Shown here piece after piece: positions 52,385 to 61,224 of a stretch of 64,000 nt of DNA (position 1 is the stretch's first letter; each line of letters opens with the position of its first letter). Location: contig NZ_FPAA01000009.1 in NCBI RefSeq assembly GCF_900116235.1, forward strand, positions 1 to 64,000, given 5' to 3'. The stretch comes from Marininema halotolerans. GTDB taxonomy: Bacteria; Bacillota; Bacilli; Thermoactinomycetales; DSM-45169. The position numbers and the translations under genes are program-made. The notes beneath the pieces were generated by a model. It did not search any database. It was not told where the DNA came from and was given only the letters and a program-made list of their open reading frames with translations.

Positions 52385-52747
52385 TTACTTTACTTCCACC
52401 GTAGCGCCAGCTTCTTCCAACTGGGACTTAAGCTCTTCAGCTTCTTCTTTAGAAATGCCTTCTTTGACAGGTGTCGGAGCACCATCAACAAGTGCTTTTG
52501 CTTCTTTCAGGCCAAGACCGGTAGCACCACGTACTGCTTTGATCACGTTGATCTTGGAAGAACCAGCGCTAGCAAGGATTACATCAAACTCAGTTTGTTC
52601 AGCAGCAGCTTCACCAGCGCCACCACCAGCAACAGCTACTGGAGCAGCAGCAGTTACACCAAACTCTTCTTCGATTGCTTTTACAAGATCGTTCAATTCG
52701 AGAACGCTCATGCCTTTGATCGCTTCAATGATTTGTTCTTGACTCAT
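52385..52747 (-). CDS. rplL: 50S ribosomal protein L7/L12
   Basis: 120 residues: an N-terminal dimerisation part ([20 protein letters not shown]), an Ala/Gly hinge ([19 protein letters not shown]) and the C-terminal factor-binding domain with [20 protein letters not shown]. Several copies form the stalk with L10. It follows rplJ by 69 bp. Confidence 0.98.
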   Translation of the reverse strand: MSQEQIIEAIKGMSVLELNDLVKAIEEEFGVTAAAPVAVAGGGAGEAAAEQTEFDVILASAGSSKINVIKAVRGATGLGLKEAKALVDGAPTPVKEGISKEEAEELKSQLEEAGATVEVK

Positions 52748-52816
52748 GAGATAAACCTCCCAAAAATATTGTTATAGTGGTGCATCAAACCCTGTGCACC
52801 CTAGGCAAACCGAAAA

Positions 52817-53329
52817 TTAAGCTTCTTGTGCTTCTTCTCCACCATCTTCTTTGTCTGCAACCGCTTTGACGGCCAGAGCAAAGTTGCGAACTGGAGCTTG
52901 TAGGACAGAAAGCAACATGGAGAGAAGACCTTCGCGGGAAGGAAGAGCAGCAAGTGCTTTCACTTCATCCACACTAATGATTCGACCTTCTACAACGCCA
53001 CCTTTAATCTCCAGCGCATTATGATCCTTAGCAAATGTGTGCAAAACTTTAGCTGGAGCGACAACATCGTCATTGGAAAAAGCGACAGCTGTCGGTCCGA
53101 CCAAGTGCTCATCTAGATCCGAAAGGTTCGACTCAGACGTTGCTCGACGAGTCATGGTGTTTTTCAAGACACGGTACTCAACACCCGCTGCACGCAGTTG
53201 CGAACGAAGTTCATTCATTTCAGCAACGGTCAACCCACGGTAATCAGTGATAATCGTCGATTTGCTATTTTGTAGCTTGTCAGCAATCTCTGCTACCACT
53301 TGTTTTTTCGTTTCAATTGCCTTGGACAT
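52817..53329 (-). CDS. rplJ: 50S ribosomal protein L10
   Basis: 170 residues from the ATG at 53329 ([18 protein letters not shown]), with AAGGAGG upstream. The frame stays open through the leader, which should not be read as coding. The C-terminal helix with [10 protein letters not shown] binds L12 dimers. Its expression is controlled by the leader upstream. Confidence 0.97.
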   Translation of the reverse strand: MSKAIETKKQVVAEIADKLQNSKSTIITDYRGLTVAEMNELRSQLRAAGVEYRVLKNTMTRRATSESNLSDLDEHLVGPTAVAFSNDDVVAPAKVLHTFAKDHNALEIKGGVVEGRIISVDEVKALAALPSREGLLSMLLSVLQAPVRNFALAVKAVADKEDGGEEAQEA

Positions 53330-53339
53330 GATCCACACA

Positions 53340-53530
53340 CCTCCTTCAAGAAAATCAAACCGTAAGCAATGAAAAAAGCCTTCGCTGTTTGCAGACGAAG
53401 GCCGGGAACATACCGTGATGGGTTTTCCAAAGGAATACCCACAGATACTACAAATCCCTGTACCTCGGCCGGAATTATGCACACATCGTATGCACCGACT
53501 GTCTGCGGCTAGAGCTTTATTCAATTGTCA
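53340..53530 (-). ncRNA. L10 ribosomal leader RNA with attenuator
   Basis: About 190 nt before rplJ. The proximal half has GCAGACAGTCGGTGCATAC and CCGGCCGAGGTACAGGGA, which fit the L10 leader motif of Firmicutes that binds the L10-L12 complex. It ends in the hairpin GCCTTCG...CGAAGGC (53402-53378) followed by TTTTTT (53377-53372), an attenuator. A TATAAT at 53542-53537 may start it. Excess L10-L12 is expected to favour termination. Confidence 0.8.
53372..53403 (-). terminator. attenuator hairpin in the rplJ leader
   Basis: Stem GCCTTCG/CGAAGGC extended by CTG/CAG, followed by six T on the minus strand, about 45 bases before the rplJ start. Confidence 0.8.
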
Positions 53531-53564
53531 CGGTACATTATATTTTAGCGACCTCTAAATGAGA

Positions 53565-54263
53565 TTAGCGGCCAGTAAAACTCGAAGTGCTGACAGTAAT
53601 ACCAGGGCCCATGGTTGAGGAAACTGCGGCATTTTTTACATAAACGCCTTTTGCAGCAGCTGGTTTCACCTTAATCAAGGTTTCAATCAGCGTAGTAAAG
53701 TTTTCAACCAACTTTTCGTTGTCGAAGGATACTTTCCCGATTGGAGCGTGAATGTTACCGGATTTGTCAGCACGGTATTCAATCTTACCGGCTTTTACCT
53801 CTTCAACCGCCTTAGTCACTTCAAACGTAACCGTACCGGTTTTTGGGTTCGGCATCAAACCACGGGGACCAAGTACACGACCTAGCTTACCCACTTGCCC
53901 CATCATATCAGGTGTAGCAATGACAACATCAAAGTCGAGCCATCCTCCGGTCACTTTCGCTACGAGATCCTCTTCGCCTACGAAGTCAGCACCAGCGGCT
54001 TCTGCCTCTTTTGCTTTTTCTCCTTTAGCGAAAACGAGAACTCGTTGCGTTTTACCTGTACCGTGAGGAAGAACAACTGCTCCTCGTACTTGCTGATCAG
54101 CACGCTTGGTGTCAATGCCCAAACGGAAAGCTGCTTCAACTGTTTCGTCAAACTTAGCTGGAGCGACCTCTTTGACGAGACGAAGCGCTTCTGCCACTTC
54201 GTATGCTTGTTCCCGGTCGATCTTCTTCAGCGATTCTTGATACTTCTTGCCATGTTTAGCCAC
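53565..54263 (-). CDS. rplA: 50S ribosomal protein L1
   Basis: 232 residues from the GTG at 54263 ([15 protein letters not shown]), about seven bases after GGGGGG. The two-domain fold with [17 protein letters not shown] and [14 protein letters not shown] is typical. L1 forms the stalk near the E site. It follows rplK by 87 bp. Confidence 0.97.
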   Translation of the reverse strand: MAKHGKKYQESLKKIDREQAYEVAEALRLVKEVAPAKFDETVEAAFRLGIDTKRADQQVRGAVVLPHGTGKTQRVLVFAKGEKAKEAEAAGADFVGEEDLVAKVTGGWLDFDVVIATPDMMGQVGKLGRVLGPRGLMPNPKTGTVTFEVTKAVEEVKAGKIEYRADKSGNIHAPIGKVSFDNEKLVENFTTLIETLIKVKPAAAKGVYVKNAAVSSTMGPGITVSTSSFTGR

Positions 54264-54349
54264 GGGTATTCCCCCCTTCGTGGTATTAACGGATATTCCT
54301 CCCACTCGTGTGACAGCCCGTGGCGGCCGCTCACACGTGTTCCTACTGA

Positions 54350-54775
54350 TCAGTCTTCGACAATGATCCCCATGCTACGAGCAGTACCTTCAACCATCTT
54401 CATAGCACCTTCAACATCTGCCGCATTCAGATCAGGCATTTTCAGTTCTGCGATTTCGCGAACTTTATCACGCTTGATTGTTGCAACCTTGTTCTTATTC
54501 GGCTCGCCTGATCCTTTATCAAGACCCACGGCTTTTTTCAACAAGACTGCAGCTGGAGGTGTCTTCGTTTCAAAAGTAAACGAACGATCTTCAAAAACCG
54601 TGATCACTACAGGAATGATCATCCCCGCTTGATCTGCAGTGCGGGCGTTGAATTCCTTACAGAAACCCGGAATGTTAACACCAGCTTGCCCCAGTGCCGG
54701 ACCAACAGGCGGCGCCGGGTTGGCCTTGCCGGCAGGGATTTGCAACTTCACAAGTTTGATGACTTTCTTGGCCAA
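54350..54775 (-). CDS. rplK: 50S ribosomal protein L11
   Basis: 141 residues from the TTG at 54775 ([19 protein letters not shown]), nine bases after AAGGGAG; an upstream in-frame TTG abuts that site. [14 protein letters not shown], with the Pro residues linked to thiostrepton response, is wild type. L11 is needed for RelA-type stringent sensing. Confidence 0.97.
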   Translation of the reverse strand: MAKKVIKLVKLQIPAGKANPAPPVGPALGQAGVNIPGFCKEFNARTADQAGMIIPVVITVFEDRSFTFETKTPPAAVLLKKAVGLDKGSGEPNKNKVATIKRDKVREIAELKMPDLNAADVEGAMKMVEGTARSMGIIVED

Positions 54776-54927
54776 ACCATCCAACTCCCTTCTAAGTGTG
54801 GTTGTCTCGGGTTATACCCTCCCACGGTCGAGCAACCAAAACGCAATTTACCGTAAGCGTTTTGGCTAATCAATCCAAACATGCATACTGTAGCATACTT
54901 TTTTCCAAAACGGAAGAAAAAAGCCGA

Positions 54928-55461
54928 TTAAAGTTTTTCCACCTGGTAAAAATCGAGTTCCACCGGGGTTTCCCGACCGAACATGTTCACCAGCACCTTC
55001 AGCTTTTGCCGGTTGATATCCACCTCTTCAATCGAGCCTACAAAGTTAGCAAAGGGACCTTCCTTCACTTTTACACTCTCAGAGATTTCAAAATCAACCT
55101 TCGCCCGAGCTTCCTCCATCCCCATTTGGTTGAGGATGGTGTGCGCTTCTTCCGGCAGAAGGGGGGTCGGTTTAGAGCCCGACCCAGTGGAGCCAACGAA
55201 ACCCGTAACACCTGGTGTATTGCGAACCACATACCACGAGTCGTCAGTCATTACCATCTCGACCAGGACATACCCCGGGAAGACTTTTCTCTGGACGGAT
55301 TTACGTTTCCCATCCTTATGTTCAATCTCTTCCTCGGTCGGAACGAGGACGCGGAAAATTTTATCCTCCATATCCATCGAATGGAGGCGTTTTTCCAAGT
55401 TGGTCTTTACTTTGTTCTCGTATCCTGAGTACGTGTGGACAACATACCAGTTCTTCTCCAT
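54928..55461 (-). CDS. nusG: transcription antitermination/termination factor NusG
   Basis: 177 residues: NGN domain starting [19 protein letters not shown], with FPGYVLVEM, and a C-terminal KOW domain with [17 protein letters not shown]. NusG binds RNA polymerase and in Bacillus promotes pausing. The ribosome binding site AAGGGGGG is 25 bases before the ATG, with a 6-bp hairpin in between. It follows secE by 56 bp. Confidence 0.97.
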   Translation of the reverse strand: MEKNWYVVHTYSGYENKVKTNLEKRLHSMDMEDKIFRVLVPTEEEIEHKDGKRKSVQRKVFPGYVLVEMVMTDDSWYVVRNTPGVTGFVGSTGSGSKPTPLLPEEAHTILNQMGMEEARAKVDFEISESVKVKEGPFANFVGSIEEVDINRQKLKVLVNMFGRETPVELDFYQVEKL

Positions 55462-55463
55462 GA

Positions 55464-55494
55464 AATCGGGGCCGGATCGCCCCGTCCCCCCTTA
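55464..55494 (-). promoter_or_regulatory. ribosome binding site of nusG with an intervening hairpin
   Basis: On the minus strand AAGGGGGGA is followed by CGGGGC-GATCCG-GCCCCG, then ATTTC and the ATG. Unfolded, the Shine-Dalgarno is about 24 bases too far; with the six-bp stem closed, the distance is about six bases. Confidence 0.55.
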
Positions 55495-55517
55495 TAACAA
55501 ATTACTGCCGACGGTAC

Positions 55518-55745
55518 TTACTTCGTTGAAATCAGATCACGCAAACTACCTAGCCCTACATCGATCACAAAAATGTATAGAGTCACTAATACCACTGTCA
55601 CCATAACAACAGTCGTATAGTTCACCATCTCTTTGCGATTAGGCCAACGGACTTTCTTCAGTTCGGCTACACCGGACGAGAAGAAGCCAGCTGTCCCGGA
55701 CACACTTTTTTTAATGTTGGTCCCCAGTCGGCCGAAAAAGCCCAT
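55518..55745 (-). CDS. secE: preprotein translocase subunit SecE
   Basis: 75 residues from the ATG at 55745, preceded by AGGGGGGGATC. One amphipathic cytoplasmic helix (GVAELKKVRWPNRKEMVNYT) and one membrane segment (about 44-64), the short Gram-positive form. It clamps SecY, whose gene is at 17064. It follows rpmG by 34 bp. Confidence 0.95.
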   Translation of the reverse strand: MGFFGRLGTNIKKSVSGTAGFFSSGVAELKKVRWPNRKEMVNYTTVVMVTVVLVTLYIFVIDVGLGSLRDLISTK

Positions 55746-55779
55746 GCCCCGATCCCCCCCTGCGGAAATTCCCAAATCA

Positions 55780-55929
55780 TTACTTCGTTTCGCGGTGCGA
55801 TTTGTGCCCGTTACAACGGGGGCAGAACTTACGGAACTCCATGCGATCAGGATGTTTCCGTTTATTTTTGGTGGTGGCATAATTGCGCTCTTTGCAATCG
55901 GTGCAAGCTAGCGTCACCAGTACCCGCAT
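55780..55929 (-). CDS. rpmG: 50S ribosomal protein L33
   Basis: 49 residues read directly: starts [17 protein letters not shown] and ends [15 protein letters not shown]. Two CxxC pairs bind zinc, so this is the C+ paralogue. AAGGAGG precedes the ATG at 55929. Standard order rpmG-secE-nusG. Confidence 0.96.
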   Translation of the reverse strand: MRVLVTLACTDCKERNYATTKNKRKHPDRMEFRKFCPRCNGHKSHRETK

Positions 55930-56002
55930 TTGACACACCTCCTTGACTCCGCATCAAAGCGGATCCTCACTCACGGGTCCTTATACAAAATACCCAAATT
56001 AC

Positions 56003-56029
56003 ATTATCATAGAGTCTCGTTCATGTCAA
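56003..56029 (-). promoter_or_regulatory. promoter of rpmG-secE-nusG
   Basis: A perfect TTGACA (56029-56024) with GATAAT 15 bp away (56008-56003) or TAATGT 17 bp away. About 75 bp before rpmG. Confidence 0.6.
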
Positions 56030-56093
56030 TGAATGACAGTCGCCGGTGCAAAGGAGGAATCTCCCAATCTCTCACTTGTTTCTCTTCTTCCAT
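56007..56093 (-). CDS. candidate 28-residue peptide before rpmG
   Basis: ATG at 56093 opens a frame reading MEEEKQVRDWEIPPLHRRLS then FIDMNETL and a stop. AAGGAAGTG lies nine bases upstream. The -35 box of the rpmG promoter falls inside this frame. The composition is protein-like, but no homologue is known to me and the length is near the chance limit. Confidence 0.25.
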   Translation of the reverse strand: MEEEKQVRDWEIPPLHRRLSFIDMNETL

Positions 56094-56112
56094 AAGAGAA
56101 AACACTTCCTTG

Positions 56113-56265
56113 CTAGTATAGCCCCGCCATACTTTCCTTCAAACCTTTCAGCCACCGTGGATTTTCTTTAAGGAGACGAAAGGAATTTGACGATTGCTGT
56201 CGAACCTCATTAAACAAGGAAAAACAAAAAGAAAGAGGGGTTCCCCCTCTATCCCTCCAATTCAT
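56113..56265 (-). CDS. candidate 50-residue protein directly after sigH
   Basis: A frame from ATG 56265, 13 bases after the sigH stop, ends at TAG 56113. The C-terminal half (FRLLKENPRWLKGLKESMAG then LY) looks strongly coding, with an amphipathic basic helix. The first half overlaps the sigH terminator, and the ribosome binding site is poor (CAGGT next to the ATG). A shorter form from TTG 56217 is possible. It may be a real small gene or the end of a decayed one. Confidence 0.3.
   Translation of the reverse strand: MNWRDRGGTPLSFCFSLFNEVRQQSSNSFRLLKENPRWLKGLKESMAGLY
56222..56250 (-). terminator. terminator of sigH
   Basis: Stem AGAGGGG/CCCCTCT with a three-base loop, followed by TTCTTTTTGTTTTT on the minus strand, about 30 bp after the sigH stop. 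Confidence 0.85.
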
Positions 56266-56278
56266 ACCTGTATCATCA

Positions 56279-56935
56279 TTAAGTGGTCACTTCACGAACC
56301 TCCAAGTAACGCTCTAGCTTTCGTTTAACCCGTTGCAGCGCATTGTCAATGGACTTTACGTGCCGCTTAAGATCCACTGCAATTTCCTGATAGGATCGAC
56401 CATCTAAATAGAGCATCAACACTTGGCGTTCCAATTCACTTAAGATTTGCGACATCTTATCTTCTATATCATCAAACTCTTCTTGATTGATATAGAGCTC
56501 TTCCGGATCAGAAACACGCCCACCTGTCAGGACATCCATCAATGTACGATCAGAGTCTTCGTCATAGATAGGCTTGTCCAACGAGACATAGGAATTAAGG
56601 GGGATGTGTTTTTGACGTGTCGCGGTTTTGATCGCAGTGATGATTTGGCGGGTAATACATAATTCAGCAAAAGCTTTAAATGAAGCCAACTTATCTCCAC
56701 GGAAATCTCGAATCGCCTTATAAAGGCCGATCATGCCCTCCTGGACGATATCTTCATGATCCGCTCCAATTAAAAAGTAGGAGCGAGCTTTTGCTCTGAC
56801 GAAATTTTTGTATTTATTGATCAATTGCTCCAATGCGGCGCCATCAGCCATACGTACAGCCTCCACCAGCATCTCGTCGGTCATCGCTTCATCAGTTGCA
56901 GATACGCTCCATTGAAGATTGACACTCACCTTCAT
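56279..56935 (-). CDS. sigH: RNA polymerase sporulation sigma factor SigH
   Basis: 218 residues, the SigH length. Region 2 has YFLIGADHEDIVQEGMIGLYKAIRDF, the core-binding and -10 recognition part; region 4 has LYLDGRSYQEIAVDLKRHVKSIDNALQRVKRKL, seen in parts. SigH drives genes of the transition to stationary phase, including spo0A and kinA. It has a strong sigma-A promoter, and the order rlmB-rae1-sigH-rpmG matches B. subtilis. Confidence 0.95.
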   Translation of the reverse strand: MKVSVNLQWSVSATDEAMTDEMLVEAVRMADGAALEQLINKYKNFVRAKARSYFLIGADHEDIVQEGMIGLYKAIRDFRGDKLASFKAFAELCITRQIITAIKTATRQKHIPLNSYVSLDKPIYDEDSDRTLMDVLTGGRVSDPEELYINQEEFDDIEDKMSQILSELERQVLMLYLDGRSYQEIAVDLKRHVKSIDNALQRVKRKLERYLEVREVTT

Positions 56936-56972
56936 CCCTCCGACCCGTGGGGTGGAAAACCATGATAAGAGT

Positions 56973-57002
56973 ATTATAGCTGAGTTGCTACAAAAACGTC
57001 AA
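56973..57002 (-). promoter_or_regulatory. sigma-A promoter of sigH
   Basis: TTGACG (57002-56997), an 18-bp spacer and TATAAT (56978-56973), about 40 bp before the start codon. It overlaps nothing but the nine-bp gap after rae1. Confidence 0.8.
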
Positions 57003-57011
57003 ATTTTCAAC

Positions 57012-57512
57012 CTATTTTTCTCGCCTCCATTTTTCCAAGGTTTCCAATAGGTCTCCAGCTAATCCTTGACCCAATGTGGATCTTCTTTCTTTTTTTTCTC
57101 GAATTCGCTTTGCTATTTTTTTATCCATTGCTGTTAATTGTTGGATGAGTTCCCGGGAGGAAACTCGATAAGCTCCCTGCCCGAATATCATCCGCTGTTC
57201 CATAAAATCCGAAGTTGCGACATAGATGCGCCGCTGGGACTTTTTATGTTGACGTACCAATCTTTCAATCATTTGGTCTGCTGTTTCATGCTCCCGAGTA
57301 AACCATACCTTCACCCGGCTGTCGATAGTCTTCGTCTCAGCACCAGGCGAACGGTGAGCATCGTAGACAACCGTTACCTCTCTTCCTGTCACTGCTTGAT
57401 ATTCGGCCAACGCCGATACAAGAAGATCCCGCGATTCATCCAATGAAAGAGAAGCCCACCCCGCATGTGCCCCGATGACATTATATCCATCTACAATCAG
57501 CCACTCTTCCAT
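57012..57512 (-). CDS. rae1: NYN domain endoribonuclease Rae1 (YacP)
   Basis: 166 residues. The PIN-like NYN fold has acidic residues in WLIVDGYNVIGAH (Asp8), VVYDAHRSPG and the STSDF-type segment VATSDFMEQR. B. subtilis Rae1 enters the ribosomal A site and cuts mRNA in a translation-dependent way. The basic C-terminal tail (RIREKKERRSTLGQ) is typical. It follows rlmB by 12 bp. Confidence 0.92.
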   Translation of the reverse strand: MEEWLIVDGYNVIGAHAGWASLSLDESRDLLVSALAEYQAVTGREVTVVYDAHRSPGAETKTIDSRVKVWFTREHETADQMIERLVRQHKKSQRRIYVATSDFMEQRMIFGQGAYRVSSRELIQQLTAMDKKIAKRIREKKERRSTLGQGLAGDLLETLEKWRREK

Positions 57513-57524
57513 CTGAATGCACCC

Positions 57525-58262
57525 CTACCCTTCACGCTTCCGCAACACCTCATACATAAAGAGCGCTGCAGCGACGGATGCATTAAGCGAGGAGACCTGT
57601 CCTTTCATCGGCAAATTAACGAGGAAGTCGCAACGTTCACGCAAGAGGCGACTGATCCCTTTTCCCTCATTCCCGATAACAAAAGCCAAAGGCAACCCAT
57701 AATCCACTCCGTCATAGCGGTCATGGGCTTCTGCATCACTTCCCACTAACCATACCCCTCGGTCTTTTAATTCATCCGCTGTCCGGTTAAGGTTGGTCAC
57801 CCGAGCGACTGGTACATGTTCTACAGCGCCGGCAGATGTTTTGGCGACCACGGTGGTTAATCCCACGGCCCGACGTTTGGGGATAATCACACCATGCACA
57901 CCCGATGCATCCGCTGTCCGCAAAATCGAGCCCAAATTATGAGGATCTTCAATCCCATCCAAGATCAGAAAGAATGGATCTTCTCCTTTCTTCTCCGCTC
58001 GTTGAAATAGCTCGTCCACCGTCGCATACTCATGGGCGGCTACTAACGCCGCTACCCCTTGATGATTGCCCCCTTCAGCCACTTGATCCAACTTCTTACG
58101 GGGAACTTCTTGAACGAGAATACCTTCTTTTTTTGCTTCGTTTAATAGAACAGCCAGGGGACCTTTGCTAGCTCCATCAGCAATCAATAACTTTTCCATA
58201 TCTCGGCCTGCTTTTAACGTTTCCTTCACCGCTTGGCGGCCGATCACCCATTCATTCGCCAT
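57525..58262 (-). CDS. rlmB: 23S rRNA (guanosine-2'-O-)-methyltransferase RlmB
   Basis: 245 residues. An N-terminal L30e-like substrate-binding part (EWVIGRQAVKETLKAGR) and a SPOUT domain with motifs NLGSILRTADASG, VIGNEGKGISRLL and LPMKGQVSSLNASVAAALF. It methylates 2'-O of G2251 in the P loop of 23S rRNA in E. coli. It overlaps mrnC by 11 bp. Confidence 0.95.
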   Translation of the reverse strand: MANEWVIGRQAVKETLKAGRDMEKLLIADGASKGPLAVLLNEAKKEGILVQEVPRKKLDQVAEGGNHQGVAALVAAHEYATVDELFQRAEKKGEDPFFLILDGIEDPHNLGSILRTADASGVHGVIIPKRRAVGLTTVVAKTSAGAVEHVPVARVTNLNRTADELKDRGVWLVGSDAEAHDRYDGVDYGLPLAFVIGNEGKGISRLLRERCDFLVNLPMKGQVSSLNASVAAALFMYEVLRKREG

Positions 58263-58680
58263 CGTTTTCGCCCTCTTCCAATGCTTGAATCATCCGTTTC
58301 ATCATGTCAGTCAGTCGATCCACTTGTCCAGTCAAGTACCAATGGGCAACCAACGTTTCTAGCCCCGTCGCATAACGATACTCTGATGGCTTGGCACTTT
58401 TCGGAACCCCACCTGATTTGGCATTGCGCCCTCGCTTTAACACTTCCCATTCTTCTTCCGTTAATTGCTCCTCGACCGCTCTCATCCCTCGCGCTTGTGC
58501 CGGTGCAGCTACAAAGCGAATCGCCTCATCATGAAGTTCCTTTGGTCGGATATCACTCCCGATGACCAGATGGTAGCGTATATACAATTCATAAATGGCG
58601 TCGCCCAGGTAGGCGAGCTGGAGCGGATTCATTTCCTTGGTCTCTTTCATATCCACTGACTTCGTCATCCCGATTTCCAT
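58252..58680 (-). CDS. mrnC: Mini-ribonuclease 3
   Basis: 142 residues, an RNase III catalytic domain without the dsRNA-binding domain. The signature LAYLGDAIYELYIRYHL and a second acidic site near LTEEEWEVLKRGRNAKSG are present. Mini-III matures 23S rRNA termini in B. subtilis. It follows cysS by nine bp. Confidence 0.94.
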   Translation of the reverse strand: MEIGMTKSVDMKETKEMNPLQLAYLGDAIYELYIRYHLVIGSDIRPKELHDEAIRFVAAPAQARGMRAVEEQLTEEEWEVLKRGRNAKSGGVPKSAKPSEYRYATGLETLVAHWYLTGQVDRLTDMMKRMIQALEEGENDGE

Positions 58681-58689
58681 GCCATATCC

Positions 58690-60090
58690 TCACTTCCGAC
58701 GCCAACGTATGCCTTGGGGGGTATCTTCAAGAAGGATCCCTTGTTTTGCTAGCTCATCTCGAATGGCATCCGCACGGCTAAAATCCCGATTTTTTCTCGC
58801 TTGTTGACGTTCTTCAATCTTCGTCTCGATTTCCGCCTCTAAATCAGCTTCATCAACCATTTCAACTAGGCCAAGAATTTCTCCACCAAAATGATGTAAC
58901 CAACCCTGCATCGCTTCCAAGGATCCACGGGAAACGACATCTTTTGCCACCAATTCATTCGTAAAATGAACAGCTTCAAACAGTACACTAATCGCGTTTG
59001 CTGTATTCAGATCATCATCCATTGCACCTTCAAAATCCGTTGTCAGCAAGCGTAAACGCTCACGCACTTCTTCAGATGCTTCGCCATCCATCGCCGCACT
59101 CATGCGATGGGAGAGATTCGCAACCGCTGTATCGACCCGAGCGATCGCACCACCGATTTGGTTGATCGATTCATCTGAAAAAGAGATGGGATTGCGATAA
59201 TGAGCCGAAAGCAAAAACCATCGTAACTCTCTACCGGTATACCGACCACGCAGATCACGCACACGCTCCACATTCCCCAAGGATTTCGACATTTTCTCTG
59301 ATCCCATGTTAATAAAGCCATTATGAAGCCAATAGCGTGCAAAGGGTTTTCCCGTCCATGCCTCACTCTGTGCGATCTCATTCTCATGGTGTGGAAAGCA
59401 TAGGTCCGTCCCACCCGCATGGATGTCTAACGTATCACCTAGGTATTTTCGCGCCATCGCGGAGCATTCGATATGCCAGCCGGGTCGCCCTTTGCCCCAC
59501 GGACTATCCCAAGCAATTTCCCCTGGTTTCGCCTTCTTCCATAATGCAAAGTCCAAAGGGCTTTCCTTGCGATCATTAACCTCAATCCGCGCTCCTGCCT
59601 TTAGCTCTTCCAAGGGCTGATTCGAGAGCGCACCATAATTCTCTTTTTTAAGGGAGCGGTAGTAGACATCCCCATCAACCTCATAGGCAAATCCTTTTTC
59701 AATCAAGGCACGAATGGCATCCTGCATTTCTTTAATATGTTCCGTTGCCCGTGGATGAACGTCCGCGCGCTTAACGCCTAGATCGTCCATATCTTCAAAG
59801 TAAGCATCAATATAAGCCGCTGCGACTTCCGGTACAGTTCGCCCTTCTTCAATGGACTGTTTGATCAAACGATCATCCACATCCGTAAAGTTTTGCACAT
59901 ACGTCACTTCATATCCCCGGTAGGTTAAGTAACGACGAACGACATCAAAAAATACAAATACACGCGCATTGCCAATGTGAATGAAGTTATAAACAGTAGG
60001 CCCACAAACATAAAATCGTACCCGGTCGTCTTCCAACGGTTGAAACGGTTCTCTTTCTCTTGTCAACGTATTATATAATTGAATCGCCAT
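58690..60090 (-). CDS. cysS: cysteinyl-tRNA synthetase
   Basis: 466 residues. HIGH-type HIGNAR near residue 36, KMSKS near 267, and zinc ligands Cys29 in YVCGPTVYN with [10 protein letters not shown] and [11 protein letters not shown] further on. It attaches Cys to its tRNA. It overlaps the end of cysE by 20 bp and is under the same T-box. Confidence 0.97.
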   Translation of the reverse strand: MAIQLYNTLTREREPFQPLEDDRVRFYVCGPTVYNFIHIGNARVFVFFDVVRRYLTYRGYEVTYVQNFTDVDDRLIKQSIEEGRTVPEVAAAYIDAYFEDMDDLGVKRADVHPRATEHIKEMQDAIRALIEKGFAYEVDGDVYYRSLKKENYGALSNQPLEELKAGARIEVNDRKESPLDFALWKKAKPGEIAWDSPWGKGRPGWHIECSAMARKYLGDTLDIHAGGTDLCFPHHENEIAQSEAWTGKPFARYWLHNGFINMGSEKMSKSLGNVERVRDLRGRYTGRELRWFLLSAHYRNPISFSDESINQIGGAIARVDTAVANLSHRMSAAMDGEASEEVRERLRLLTTDFEGAMDDDLNTANAISVLFEAVHFTNELVAKDVVSRGSLEAMQGWLHHFGGEILGLVEMVDEADLEAEIETKIEERQQARKNRDFSRADAIRDELAKQGILLEDTPQGIRWRRK

Positions 60091-60814
60091 CTTCTATGTT
60101 CTCCTTTCTTCCCATCGAAGCTTCCTTACGTAATTGGTTCACTTCATCCCGTAAACGATCAATCTCCTTTTGCATTTTTCCACAGGTCTCCGCAACCGGG
60201 TCAGGCAAATTCACTTGATCCAAATCCGCTTTCTTCACTTGGCCACTATGTTGAGCCCCTGCCACTCGCACCCCATCTTGGATCACCACATGTCCAGGAA
60301 CTCCTACGACGGTTGAATTGGGTGGAACATCACGCAATACAACCGAACCCGCCCCGATTTTAGAGCAATGACCAATTTGAATCGACCCGAGCACTTTGGC
60401 TCCTGAAGCAATTAGCACGCCATCCTCAACCGTCGGATGACGTTTCCCCCGTTCTTTGCCAGTCCCACCAAGGGTGACGCCTTGGTAGATCGTTACATAA
60501 TTTCCGATTTCACAAGTCTCTCCAATTACCACACCCATCCCATGGTCGATGAAGAATCCTTTTCCTATTGTAGCCCCTGGATGGATTTCAATCCCAGTAA
60601 AGAACCGACCCAATTGCGAAATAATGCGGGCAATCAAATACCCCTTACGCTTATAAAACCAATGGGCGAGACGGTGGGACCAAATTGCATGGAGTCCTGA
60701 ATAAGTGAAAACGACCTCAAACATATTGCGCGCCGCAGGATCTCGATCAAATACCGCATCAATATCTGAACGCATCAAGTCAGTTGCCCTGCGCATTCCC
60801 TTTATGATTCCCAT
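60071..60814 (-). CDS. cysE: serine O-acetyltransferase
   Basis: About 247 residues from the ATG at 60814 ([20 protein letters not shown]), after GGGGGAG. An N-terminal helical part precedes a left-handed beta-helix with hexapeptide repeats: [27 protein letters not shown] and [17 protein letters not shown]. It makes O-acetylserine for cysteine synthesis. The C-terminal helix ([19 protein letters not shown]) is an added coiled coil. Regulated by the T-box upstream. Confidence 0.95.
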   Translation of the reverse strand: MGIIKGMRRATDLMRSDIDAVFDRDPAARNMFEVVFTYSGLHAIWSHRLAHWFYKRKGYLIARIISQLGRFFTGIEIHPGATIGKGFFIDHGMGVVIGETCEIGNYVTIYQGVTLGGTGKERGKRHPTVEDGVLIASGAKVLGSIQIGHCSKIGAGSVVLRDVPPNSTVVGVPGHVVIQDGVRVAGAQHSGQVKKADLDQVNLPDPVAETCGKMQKEIDRLRDEVNQLRKEASMGRKENIEDGDSII

Positions 60815-60902
60815 CCTCTCGCTCCCCCTTTCTTTTCGCACGATTGTTCGCCTCGATAACCAACGGCATCATCGAGTACACAAGTGAATACCGGATCCAA
60901 AT

Positions 60903-61174
60903 TAAAAAACGTCTCTGTAACCTGTTTCCAGGTTACAGAGACGGTGATGACCGCGGTTCCACTCTGTTTGACTAAAGCCCACCAAGGCACTTATCGTCCG
61001 CTCAACCCAGTAACGGTGGGTTCCGGCTCTCCCTACTCCCCTTGGGTTTCGGTCGAACAGCTCACGGGGGCATTTCCAGCGGCTCAAGAACGGAATCTTC
61101 TCAGCTTTGAGATTCCTCTCTGGTGATCTTGCTAACGCTGTACTCTCCCGATCATCGCTTCCTAAGATACTTAT
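60903..61174 (-). ncRNA. T-box riboswitch (cysteine) controlling cysE-cysS
   Basis: A full T-box leader. A TATAAT (61186-61181) precedes it, at the end of gltX. Stem I shows GATGA and AGTA motifs. The specifier loop reads GAAATGCC, with specifier UGC (Cys) at 61072-61070. The T-box sequence AGAGTGGAACCGCGG is at 60965-60951, followed by the terminator. Uncharged tRNA-Cys should stabilise the antiterminator and turn on cysE-cysS and the genes after them. Confidence 0.95.
60904..60943 (-). terminator. T-box regulated terminator before cysE
   Basis: A stem of about 16 bp, CGTCTCTGTAACCTG / ACAGGTTACAGAGACG, with a tiny loop and six T on the minus strand. Confidence 0.95.
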
Positions 61175-61224
61175 AATTCCATTATAGCAAAAAAGAACGG
61201 GTGAAGCGAGCAACGCATTTCCTT

